From contig JAQOTA010000008.1 in assembly GCA_029532415.1 (NCBI GenBank), positions 1-64,000 of the forward strand: a stretch of 64,000 nt of DNA. The letters run 5' to 3'. The position numbers and the translations under genes were made by a program. Positions 10,116 to 21,065 of the stretch are shown piece after piece. The notes beneath the pieces were generated by a model. The model was not told the DNA's origin and made no database searches. It saw only the letters and a program-made list of their open reading frames with translations. This stretch comes from Marasmius tenuissimus. Its lineage: Eukaryota; Basidiomycota; Agaricomycetes; Agaricales; Marasmiaceae. How positions within the stretch are numbered: the stretch's first letter is position 1; each line of letters opens with the position of its first letter.

Positions 10116-13100
10116 CGCAACGAAGGCACGATTGCCGGGCCACTCCTATATTCCTAACGGGAAACTGAACAAAGAATCTATGAACTATCACTGAGCTTGC
10201 TGACTTGGTTGTATTTGAACTGAAAAACGCGTACGAATGGCTTCAATCTTATGTGTAACTGTATATGGGGAATATCTCACCAAGCGGAATATAACTCAAC
10301 CTTTCAGGGATCAGTAAGCATTAGCAACATCCTGGTGGGTGGCCTTTGACCACTCCAAGTTCATGAAGGGCTATATTCGCGAGATTCGTTGAGAGTAGCA
10401 CTGCCAGCAATCTGTTAGAGTTCACATTTGAGGAAACGAGTAATTTGAGACGGGGTACTCACCTATACTCCTCATTCATGTTATCATGTCAAACGGTATA
10501 TTCGAAGCCTGAAGCTTGAAGCTTGAAGGGCTCAGAGTCAGTGGGTTGGCAGTGTGGAGCTTTGAATTTGACCCTGACTCCTGAGACGGCGAGATAATAA
10601 GATAAAGTCACGCGTGGGCTGACCTGGTCGGACCGGCTACCTTCCGTTGTCCATTCCCGCTTTCAGTCGGCTCACTACATTGCTCCTTGATTTTCGACCC
10701 AGACCAGCTAACTTGCTCTTTTTGCTCCTGTGCCCAAGACCTTCAAAGATGGGCCTTCAAAACAGATGTTTGGTCGAAGGCAGTTGTAGTAAGCTGGGAA
10801 TGAAGTGTGTAGCTTTTAATTTTGACCGAGCTTTCTGGCTGATGAGACCTCCACGTTCAACATCAAACTGGTTCATTTCAGATTCAGCCTCGGTGGTTCG
10901 AACTGTCATGATAGCGCGTCGAAATAGTCAAGCTAGTTCTCACACCGATCTCGAAGTCTTTTGCCCCCATAGTCTCCCTGTCTCAGATTCGATCCTCCCT
11001 GGCTCTAAGGAAGTCTTGTTTTTCGCTCAAAATTTCCACTTTAGGACTCACTACAATTTACAATACAGTCGCAATGACGGGCTGCTTCCCGCTCTCCAAC
11101 TCCTTGCGGTCGTCAAGAGAGGAACAACATGGGTTGGGAATGGGCTTCATGGCACAACACGTACGCCACCTTCGAAGTTTTATTACGCCCATAGAGCTCA
11201 AACTAATCTTTGACATAGGCAAATCTACAGTCAACTTATTTTGTACGTTCTGGGGTTCGTTGCGATGGTGAGAATAGTCACGATAGACGATCCCCTCCGT
11301 CGCCGTTGGAACATTCGAGGTATCAAGGTACGTCGCTAATGTTCCACGACCGCGGGCTCAAGATAATTTCTGAGAAGGCCGGATTATGTGTGATTACGCG
11401 CTTTCTTTTGCTACCTATCATACCCCTGCGTAGTACAACTTGTGGATGACTGGTAGCTTATGCTGTACGGGCTTTCAGCCGTATCCCACATGTGCCCAAA
11501 TTGGTCGTGCAGGTCTTTCTCTGTACGCCTACCCTCTGTGTCTTCCTCATTGACCGTCGTGTCTCCTTGTGTTACCTCGTGTACTATCGGATCTATACTG
11601 CATAAAAATGCGGGGCCAAACCGCAAATCGTTCTCAGTACGTTGGAACGTGTCAGTGGGAGCTTGACCAACGCCTGCGGTGTTCTCGAATATCACTCTGG
11701 GGGATCTTATACGCTTGTCTTGATCTTGGTTCTAATGTCATTGTGTTATCTTGCTGTCGTCTGCGAAGTACAGTCAAGAACTCTTATCTAAGGCCAAAAC
11801 ACTAAAGCTCGGTCCTTGTCTCGCATCCGCTTGACAGACGTACTTAGAACGTTCTTTTTTGTGTTTGCCGAGCGACGGCTTTGTGTCGTTATTCAAAACC
11901 CATCTGCTTGCAGGCGTAAACGTAAGTGGCGATCAAAGATCGTGACCACATTTCCCAGGCCAGATTTCAACCTCAACTCTCATGTCGATTTCGAGCTGTC
12001 GGCGTTCTGTCCTGAAGTTCTTAGGCTTTCAAGACATCATAGTTGTGGAGTACACCTGGAGGTACTTCTCTTTCCGTAGGAACAGCACTTTCGAGCCTAT
12101 GCTGTCTAGGTGAGATTCGTGGACTTGGACTATCATAACGTTCGGGAATAGCCCCCATATATCGCAAGATGGGTTCAAGTAGCGTTTATGGGAGGAAAAT
12201 CTTCGCGGACATTGAAGATCGGGGGAAACAGCACTGGTGCGTTCATTGCCCGTGACTTTTACCCTTTCACTCACCCCCACCCCGCCTCTAACCAGGAGCG
12301 TACTCCAGAAAGTGAACACGAAGCTCGGCCATTGCGCTGGTAGCCACTTGAGGTGACCCTCATCCTGACCAATCTGAGCATTATCAGCATCGAGTTCCAG
12401 ATGGCGTTACCTTTGGAGGATTTCGAGATCGTGTTGCTGCGAGCGTGTTCATGAAAGTTACCGTACCGTAGGTCCGTGTGATCATTCTTTCCGACTGAGA
12501 TTCCGGCCATTAACGCTTCGTTCAGACTTGGCTAACTTCCAAATGAAGAAGGATTCTATGTTCGAAAGAAAATCGATGAATGAAAACTCCCCGCACCTCT
12601 TGTGTTAACACCAGCCTGAAGGCGTTTATGAGGCGGACAAAAAAGACGACTCCACGTTCAGTTTTAGGACAAAATCAGTGAATTTGAGCATAGAAGTACA
12701 CGACAGAACTACGGCCTGCTACATGACGAAGTGTGGCACGGCTGCAGTGCATCCCTGGACAGTCGCTATCGCTGTCCCATTTGCGACTCCATGTCGGCTT
12801 TGCCTCGAGCAAGAGTAATTCCAAATTACCTATCAAGAAATGTGGTGCAATTAACCAGTCCAGTTCACCGGTTAAAGTTCATCTACCGGTGTCGGGGGTA
12901 AGAAATACAAGGGACAACGTCGAGACCCGTCCATGTACGGTTTCATCCTTGGGTGACGATTGGAAAGTTCTTCGCTTTTCTTCGTCCTTCGGACCCAAGT
13001 CGATCGTTTCATGTGCTTCCGTTGACTCTTAGCCTGGATTCTCGCATGTGCTTGGGACATCGCGAGATGCGCAGACGCATGTAGGACCGGTACAACGACG

Positions 13101-13179
13101 TCCATGAGTGAAGTCTGACGGTCTTCAACCTGGAAAAGTTCTTGATGCCTTCGGGGGCCTTTAGGTAGAGAATTCGACT
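10116..13179. other. 3-kb gene-poor stretch
   Basis: Many short frames but none with recognisable motifs or consistent splicing. Two loosely similar blocks lie near 10538-10590 and 10795-10850 (both around a GTGTGKAGCTTTTRAATTT-like core), suggesting old repeat debris. Some unrecognised small gene could be missed here. Confidence 0.4.
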
Positions 13180-13645
13180 TCAGTTTGATGCACGGAATGC
13201 CCGGTGACCGGCCAACCTACACTTCAAGCATTTCTGTATGGGCCGTTTTGTGATTGTCTGAAGTTGTTCGTGACCGATTCGTTCTGCAGCTGGTTAGCGT
13301 TATTGTTCAATAAGAGCAGAATTAGTACGGCGCACCTGTTCGGATGTGCTGAGGCACGAAGAAAGCAGCAACTTCAAATTGCGTGTGTCCTGCACATGTC
13401 CGGCGGAGTTCCTCCATCCGCGTCTTCAACGGTCTACTCGTTCGTCCAACCTTCACAACGAAAGGTTCTTCGAGCCCCTCTTGATACACCGTAGCCATGT
13501 ATACGGATCCCCATCCCTCGGTCTTTGAGTAAGGCTTCCCGTTGGTTGTCGAGTTCAGGGAGAACTTTGCTGGGGTACATCGACTCTGGGATTGCACGCC
13601 GAAGTTTGCTCCAAATACTTGACGTTCTTGAAGGCTGGGTTCCAT
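13180..13645 (-). CDS. T5orf172-type (GIY-YIG superfamily) protein, 137 aa
   Basis: Exon 1 is 13645-13336 and exon 2 is 13283-13180, with a 52-nt intron; a Glu codon spans the junction. Residues about 45-100 read WGSVYMATV...EPFVVKVGRTSRPLKTRMEELRRTC, the conserved core of T5orf172 proteins (GIY-YIG fold: VY..., KVGRT, Arg). After the intron comes GERIGHEQL then CLKC and H, matching the usual tail (ERL.H..L, C..C...H). The family is nuclease-like, but its activity in fungi is unproven. The C-terminal EWF-like motif of the family is altered here (HRAF). Distant paralogue of the gene at 42.0-42.6 kb. Confidence 0.7.
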
Positions 13646-15290
13646 GGCCTGAATGCGACTTGTAGCCGGTGTTCTTGCTCTTGGATGTCGGGAAAGCTAC
13701 CGGGGAGGAGATACAAATGGACGGGCCTGGTTTGAGAATCCAGGAGGCAGCGGATTGGACGCGCCACAAGAGAACCAGTCACTTGGGCTTTGGCGACATC
13801 AAATGCCGCGAGGTCAGAAACTGTATGCAAGCCGAAAGGGATTAATACTTGAACGGAGTCATTTGTATCTTGAGGGTATTACAGGAACCACAAATGCGTG
13901 TCCCATTGATGAACGACATCCAAATCGATGCGATACTAGGCTTGCAGTTCTGGCGTAGTTGAGCAGGATCCGTATGCTGGTTTCGGGGGTCAGGGTTTCG
14001 ACGAGAAGGTATCTGGAGACGTGATATAGCTTCATTCCCCTATATACTACCACAAACTACAAAATTTCGCTGTGGTGGAAGAGTACAGAGATGAGCTGAG
14101 CATAGAATTTAAAATAGTTTGTATGTAATCTGGAATATTAGTTCGCCATTCCAATGACGTAATATCCTCGGATTTCGGAGGGGGTTGAGGTCTCTGACGC
14201 GTGCCTTTTTCCAGTAGGGACATAAGGCTTTCCGTTCTGACGATTGACCTAGCAAATCGATGGTTGGGGTTCCGCGCCAGGGCCTCTGAATGTCTCCTGG
14301 AAACTGCGAACGTGTTCCAAGCTCGTTGTTTCCCAGGCGGCGATGGGGATGAGTAACGCTTTGAATTGGAAGAGTAACGCTTTGAATTGAATACGTTATG
14401 TGTAGGCGGTGCTGTGGGAAGCCTTTAAGACGAAACCAGTCCACTAGCCCAACCACAATCCTTACAACGTTAGTTTTCCTCATTGGTATCCTCGGTGTGA
14501 TAGTGTCGTGAGCTGTACTCTAGCGTAGTGAATCTCACACTGAGGTCGCAGAATTGCTTGTGGCGGAAGGGGGTATATTCGTAAAGCAAGTAGTCGCCAC
14601 CACCTCTGAGCTAATGTCTCGGTCCCTCGAAGTTACGAGCGCCCATTTATTAATATCCTTCACTATCACTACCACCGCGATCAAGTCACGATTGGTGAGT
14701 ATGGAAAATTCTCCAAGCGCCAGACCTTTCACCAGTCCAGATGTTCTATTGTATATTATTGGGGGGCTCTAAGCTCAGACATCATCGGATCCCATTTACG
14801 CTATTCTCGTGCGCACCCTTTTGACCGGTCAATGTGTTTCGGGGTTTTGTGCAGTCGGCGAGAATCAGCTTCTGCCGTGCACAGTACCGGAAACTATCGA
14901 ATTTTGGTCTCTCATCAACTCCGAGTGGGGCATGCCACATTGCTGGCGTTCGGCGGAAGTAGTGTCGATGACACGGTTCAAATGTACCTCGTTTCTGCCA
15001 CGACCCTATGGAACGGAACATGATATTTGGCAATCACTTTTTCCTCGAAATAGTGGCTCGAGCACTCATTGTGTACACTTGTATGGATTGACCAATCACC
15101 CAAATGTTCTTACTATGGCAAATTTGAAAGCCGTTCCTACTGATCTGATTGCTTGTCACAAGGGAAAACCGTGAGTAATCGTTTTCGTGAGTTCTTGGTT
15201 GGATTCTTTTTCATCCACACAGGCCCTCCTTGTCTCGTGTTCGTTTCTCGCCCAGGTTCATCTTCATTCGATCTATCGCAAATTCCAAAG
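13646..15290. other. Intergenic, no gene recognised
   Basis: Short frames only. A 17-nt unit (GAGTAACGCTTTGAATT) is repeated back to back at about 14350-14386. No domain or splice pattern seen. Confidence 0.4.
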
Positions 15291-16175
15291 ATGCGTCGCT
15301 CGAATGCCCCCAAAAAGCCTGTTACTACACCACGCCAAGTGGGTCGTTTCCTTCCGCGACGCCCTCTTTATTGACATTATGCCCTAGTCGTCTCGCCACG
15401 CCGTTTGTCCTATTTGTTGCAAGAAGATCTCGCGGAAGAACGATCTCAAACGACATATCCAGACCCACAACAAAGACAAGACCTCTTAGTGAGTAGTCTC
15501 TCAAATCTTTCATTCCAGTCACATTGTCTCATTTGCCCCAGTCCTTTCTCGTGCCCTCAGCCAAATTGTGCATTCCGCAGTATTCAAGAGTCCAACCTAA
15601 AAACACATTTCAAAACTCAGTAAGTGGTTTCGACATTCGCATGCTTGTTGGCCTACTCACTGCTCTATGCCAGTACTGGCCAGAAAGACTCAATCTGCCC
15701 GCATCCCAAATGCCTTTTCGCTACCGGCGATCCAGGATCGTTGACAAGGCATCGAAAAAAAAGACACAACTATATCCCCCGCCCACGTAGAAAATGGTGT
15801 GAGGAGGTTGATGCATTCGTAGAAGATGAGTTCACCATCGCATCTTCGTCGATCTCTCGTGGTTCTAGTGAAGGTCCGGTGGCCGCAACCGCCCCGTCCC
15901 CACTCGCGATCGTCATGCCGCAAACTCTCCCTTCTCTACCAACTCAACCAATGCACTCCCCCACATTCGTCGCCCATACCATATCGGAGGGACCCCTCAC
16001 TCGCCACAACGCCACTTCGAGAGCCACCGTTAGGTCGAGCCGAGGATTTGTTGGGGATATCAGGCTCCCTAGCATTTCTACTTGGTTCTTCGAGGACGAT
16101 CTCGTTGCTCCCTTGAAAGGACAGTCTCGTCACGTCCTGTTCTCAAGCACCGTGCCTTACTCAACCAGTAAATAA
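15291..16175 (+). CDS. Three-finger C2H2 zinc-finger protein, 242 aa
   Basis: Four exons: 15291-15338, 15388-15488, 15542-15619 and 15674-16175, with introns of 49, 53 and 54 nt; every phase fits. Splicing rebuilds three fingers in a row: CPICCKKISRKNDLKRHIQTH is too long to quote whole, but finger 1 has C-P-I-C and H-I-Q-T-H, finger 2 C-P-Q-P-N-C and H-F-K-T-H, then a TGQK linker (TGEKP-like), and finger 3 C-P-H-P-K-C and H-R-K-K-R-H. The last exon is a Ser/Pro/Thr-rich tail, likely disordered, with IRLPSISTWFFEDD near its end. Probably a DNA-binding regulator. The tail links it to the C2H2 gene at 1.3-1.8 kb. Confidence 0.85.
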
Positions 16176-16816
16176 GAGAGAATGCTGGGCGTCGAGCGCT
16201 ATATATCCTTAGCCTCCAATCAGCCCCTAGCGCGACCTCGCTAGTTATTTTATATCTAAACTGCAGGCAGCTCCCTTACATACCTTCGGGGATCCACCTC
16301 ACCGCTGCTCTCGATTCAAAAGTAGGAAAACATATCATAACGCTACAGTTCGAAGGTCCCTTGTGTAGTTATGTAGTCTTTTCATTTATTACTACGGTGT
16401 ATGATGCTTCTATAAAGTACTATTATCGCTGAACTCTGCTCTACTGTATTGTCGCGTAGTACTACGGTTTCTTGATATGATACCTGGAAGGATGGAGTTG
16501 CACGACGCGCCGTAGACCCGACGGTCCGTGAATCAATTGAAATCAATGGTGTGCTTTGACCGGCTGGACCACCCGGTGGCGATGCTGTGACATGTAGACG
16601 CATTCATTCCACCTCCCTTCACGTTTCGTTGACATCTCCTGCCATATAACTACTCCCTTTCTTCCTAACACCTTGCTCACATACATATATCGAAAAAATA
16701 AGATTTCCTTAACGCTTGGTTTTTTCATCCTTATCTCGGGATCTCCTACCTCCCGCAACGCATCAACGTTTTGAAACCAATGGTAGGTCTCCGCATGTGC
16801 AGTCTGGCTGGACTTC
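16176..16816. other. Intergenic spacer / putative promoter
   Basis: Between two plus-strand genes. AT-rich with pyrimidine tracts (for example CTCCCTTTCTTCC near 16652), as expected for a fungal promoter of the 16817 gene. No coding frame supported. Confidence 0.4.
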
Positions 16817-19601
16817 ATGAGTTGTCAGGATCCAAAAGACGTCTATACTGTAGTTCACTTCAGCCGTGAATCGAGGTGTTTACTCGCACTGGACGCCCAA
16901 AACGAAAAACGATACAAATTGTTCACTTGGGCACACGTTGATCTATCAGTACCCCCTCCCTACATTCGTCCGCAGAACACAATCTCCACAGAAAATCCCG
17001 ATAGCATTTTTGGTGCTAAGAAGTTACATTGGTTCGATCCAAACCGTCCCTATCTTCCCCTCATTCCTCGATACGAAATCGTTCTCAGACAGCATCCCGC
17101 TTTCAACGCTCTGGCTCACCAGTACGGTCGATTCCCTACGACCGAGGTATCCCTCGGGAGATATCGCCTTGACGAAAAGCTAGCTTCTTCATGGGATACC
17201 TTAGAAAGGTGGCTGAAAAACATGATAAAGCAGCTCATCCTCCTAGGAGACCCACCTTCATCGTTGGTGCCCAAGACCTTCCAAACTTGGCCGTACCCCG
17301 CTAGGTCTCGGTATCTTACCTTCGAAGGCACACCCGCGAGCGTACAGCGTATGGCCGCTCGAACGAAGAACTCCTTTCTCCCTCTTATCGCGACCTGCTC
17401 TATGCTGTTATTCTGGTGTCAGCGGCGGTTTGAGAAGACCAACGAGGAAGGCATCGCATTCGAGTGGTTGAAGCTGTTAAAAACCGAGAACGACCCCAGT
17501 GAACAGACTCAGAGACAACACAGAACATGGATATCTGAGCTGTTGCATTCATTTGTGGGGGATCCTGATACGTTGAGAGTCGGCACAATCCTGGATGGGA
17601 CAAAGGAAGACTGTGCAGATTGGCTGTCTCATCTTAAACATGTCAACATGCCCATTTATATCTACTGGGGATACCTTGACAAGCTATCTGGCTCGCCTTT
17701 GGCGTCTCCTGACGCTGATTACAGACATTGGGCTGTCCGATCTGACGAATCGTACAGACAACTCTACCGCCTGGCACCTCGTAACTCCGACATTGTCAAC
17801 CTCAGCGAGAGAGTTGCCTCGGGGTTTTTCGCGCCCCCGAAACCATGTCAGATATCACTGGTATCGCCCGATACAGACACCGAAGTCATGGCCATTCCCC
17901 TACAATCTGGCTCAGGACAACAACCAGGCGAGAGGGTGGAAGCTTATTTCCTACGTCAAAGGGAATATCAGAAGGGGCTAATTTTGAACGAGAGCGTTTC
18001 ACATAGGGAGCAGAGGTGGGAGCACGAGAGAGACAACGAGCGAAAACCCCAGCCGGGCAAAAATGGGCCTAGAATCTGGTACTGGGAGATGGCGGAACAC
18101 GAATTCCGGGTCCGAACACTCTTGACCCGTGCGGAAGGGAACGACTGCTGGTCCAAACACGGCTTCGACCAGAAGCGGTACAATTCCTTTCAGAATTGCT
18201 GGGATATCTGCAGTGATTGGGGTGGTTACGATGATGATACCGACGACGACGACCATGGAGACGATCCAGAAGATATCGCGATGTCAGCCGCTGGATCCAT
18301 TACAATCGAAGATTCTACAATAGTAACCCCCGAGGAAGTTCTTGATCGACTCATACTCACGGATGACGGTAAAGACGAAGTGAACATAGACCTCAAAGAT
18401 AGCATTCGAGACATTGCGTGGCAGGTGTATGGATTCACTGGGGAAGCGTTTAGTGTTCCCCAACCCCTCAACGTTCAGTGGAATATTACTCAAGAAGCTC
18501 TGGGGAACGGGCGGTGGTTAGGCAACGAGTTGAACGCGTCCTTCAAGGAAGATGAGCCGGACGAGCTCATCAAAGAGCAACTCCAAGGCTTTCTTCAGAA
18601 CATTCTTAATCATCCTACCCCTCTTCCTTGGACCATTCCATCCATCGTTCCCTCTCTTGATATTCACTCCCCTGGCGCCTACGTTCTTTCAAAGGAAGCA
18701 TGGAAATTCGGCGTGTCTGCATGGAACCTCGAAGATGGTAGATACTATCACCTACAGTGGCAGGACACATCTACATCTATCCTCGTCCAGGACCCCGTTA
18801 CCATCCTCCGACTTGTGCGAACGAAATCGGGTACAGAATATACCGATGCAGCGGCCTTTCTCTATCGGGAAGGGGTGAAGTTCCACACCCTTGCGCAAGG
18901 ACCTCTTATCAACCGAGATGTTGATTTTAGTGGCGGTACCGACGACAACGCGGGGAGGAAGACATTCAAAGGGCCTCGACTAGGATATATATCCGAAAGA
19001 CACCCAGCTGACGCATACGACTTCTACACCTATGAATCTGCACGGAATCGCTTTCTGAGGGGGGAGAAGGGTAGGGCGGCTGCTCTTGCTGGCGGACTTA
19101 TGAGCAGGATCGCAAAGGAACTCGTAACAGAGGAGGACGTGGTTCATGGGCCCGAAGTACCGAACGTATTTTACAGGGGCAAATGTTTTTTCGAGGACAG
19201 TGGCATAGGATACTGGGATGACTATCTCACTGAAGAGGAGGTCGACCTGATCTGCGGCGTTTATTACTTTGCAACCGGTAAGTCATTCATACTCTATCAT
19301 TGGTACTTCGTGCCGATGACATATAGACCATGCACGGGACTACGGGGATGAGAAGTTCCTCTCTTCCCATCGATCTTGGTTTCCCCGACCAGCTTCTTTC
19401 AACACTTCGAATCTTAATGTTGGGTTTTGGTCTAGAGACTGCGAAAAGTGGTATCAGAATCGTGTAAGGAATTCCAGAACCAATTGCGCAGCGCTCTTGG
19501 GCGGCACACGCTGGAGAAATGCGATGCGTTTCAATTCTGTCGTCCCAAAAATAGTGAAGGAAAACCGTGCCCTTGTTCATACATTTCTAGAAACTCGATG
19601 A
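16817..19601 (+). CDS. Large conserved-type protein of unknown function, 911 aa
   Basis: Exon 1 runs 16817-19277, a 49-nt GTAAGT intron follows, and exon 2 is 19327-19601; a split Asp codon keeps the frame. No catalytic domain is recognised. Visible features are a very aromatic composition, an Asp-rich tract near residues 472-490 (DDDTDDDDHGDDPED), and a C-terminus built around SSHRSWFPRPASFNTSNLNVGFWSRDC (shortened here: SWFPRP, NVGFWS, CEKWYQNR) followed by a basic helix. From memory this tail pattern recurs in Agaricomycete hypothetical proteins, which would suggest a conserved module; I cannot check that. It follows a C2H2 gene on the same strand. Confidence 0.75.
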
Positions 19602-19797
19602 GAACATTATCGTCGCATCCTATGCCGGACTCTTTATTCATTCTTGCTTGAAGCAATTTTGTCCCTACTCATCCAACGACGGCTATCTCCCACCACCCAC
19701 GTATTTTAGACCTTTCTAATGCACGTTTCATTCGCTGTCAGGACTCATCACGTATTATCGAGATCAGGAATCAGGTACTTCAGAGTTATGGTAGCCC

Positions 19798-20552
19798 TCA
19801 GTAGCGGGCCGTGCCGCGTAAGGCGGCGACCAAGGTTATTACCAGGTTGAAAAAAAAATCTCTTTGCGTGGAAATTGCACATTGGCGCTGAAAATTCCCT
19901 TTCATGGTAACGAATAAGCGCCATAACAATACAAATGCCCCCAAATAGGCGCCGCCATTCAAATATGAGTGCTTTCTGGGCAGAGTTCTAAACAGAAAAT
20001 TCCATGCAACTCCGGCTGGGGGGAAGGACGACTGCTCGCCCATTCAGTCCTTCAGGCTTGGCGAAAAGTCTTGGCGCAAAAAACAAGCGCCGTGGGCATT
20101 CAGAGCGCCTAAGACGCTGCAGGCTGCAATTCAAACGAACAGGCGCCGCTATACAGATTTAAGCGCTTCCTATGCGAGGGAAGAGTTGGGGAAGGACGGC
20201 TGCTCGCCCATTCAGTCCGTCACGTTAGGCTCCCAAGGCAAACTCCATGATGAGAACTGCAATACGAGGAGCCGGCCAAAGGCCGGGGGACGAGTATTGC
20301 TGTGGTGAATCTCTCAACCAATGACCATTGACAATATTTAATCAGTTAGTACTACTATAGTCTGGTATAGTCATGATTGTGTCCTATTGCAGTACGTACC
20401 ACATGAAAACATGTACATTGAAGCCTGGGTCTGAGGCCCCTACTACAGTCTTCCATAGACTTTACAGACTTTAGAGTTGTCTCAGGCCTCAGTGCAGACT
20501 GTATGGTACAATTGTCAGTACATCAGTAGCGGGCCGTGCCGCGTAAGGCGGC
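19798..20552. repeat. Composite repeat block bounded by 30-nt direct repeats
   Basis: A 30-nt sequence starting TCAGTAGCGGGCCGTGCCGC is perfectly repeated at 19798-19827 and 20523-20552, and similarity fades over the next 15 nt. Inside are two copies of a 31-nt block (20020-20050 and 20188-20218, one mismatch, core CTGCTCGCCCATTCAGTCC) that end roughly 168-bp units rich in GGCGCC. A CCGGCCAAAGGCCGG palindrome lies near 20271. No reading frame. Looks like a non-coding element or remnant. Confidence 0.6.
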
Positions 20553-21065
20553 AACTAAACTTATTGGCGTGGGTACACCGTTCACATGAAGAATTAGACG
20601 CCCATTAAACCCAGTGTAGCAGTATCTCGCGATGATAGAGCTACAAGACACGGCGAACTCAGACCTACAGTAAGTACCAGACAGTAATACTCGAGAGTAT
20701 CGGGAATTCCTGGATCATTATTCAACGGATAATAGTTGAAATGTCCCCACTATAGTTTCTAACTTTTTGCCCCTGCGCGACGAGGCAGTGTACCACGCGT
20801 GAGTTTCATCACAACAGCAAAAATACCATCACATTGCCGCAGTCACGAACTCTTCCGCTATTGGCCATAAGTGTGTTTGAAGGCACTGGTTCGGTGGACT
20901 TAGACAGGACAAACGCAGCATGTTTGTAGCACGTCGACCACGAGGCCATCTGGGGTTGGCATAAGAATTGATGGGTGTTGTCCGTCGGTCTCCCTCTCCC
21001 TGTCATCTCTTCAACGGAATTCTCCCATCTTTGATTCCTTTCGGGTTTTTCCTCGTTCTACTATC

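Noticed and set aside
4670..10530. AAGCTTGAAG/CTTCAAGCTTC-like blocks followed by CTCAG near 4.68 and 10.51 kb
   Set aside because: Short, self-complementary and AT-balanced; could match by chance.
10647..11213. 188-codon open stretch on the plus strand
   Set aside because: Begins without a standard ATG, no motif, composition like non-coding DNA, and overlaps a loose repeat.
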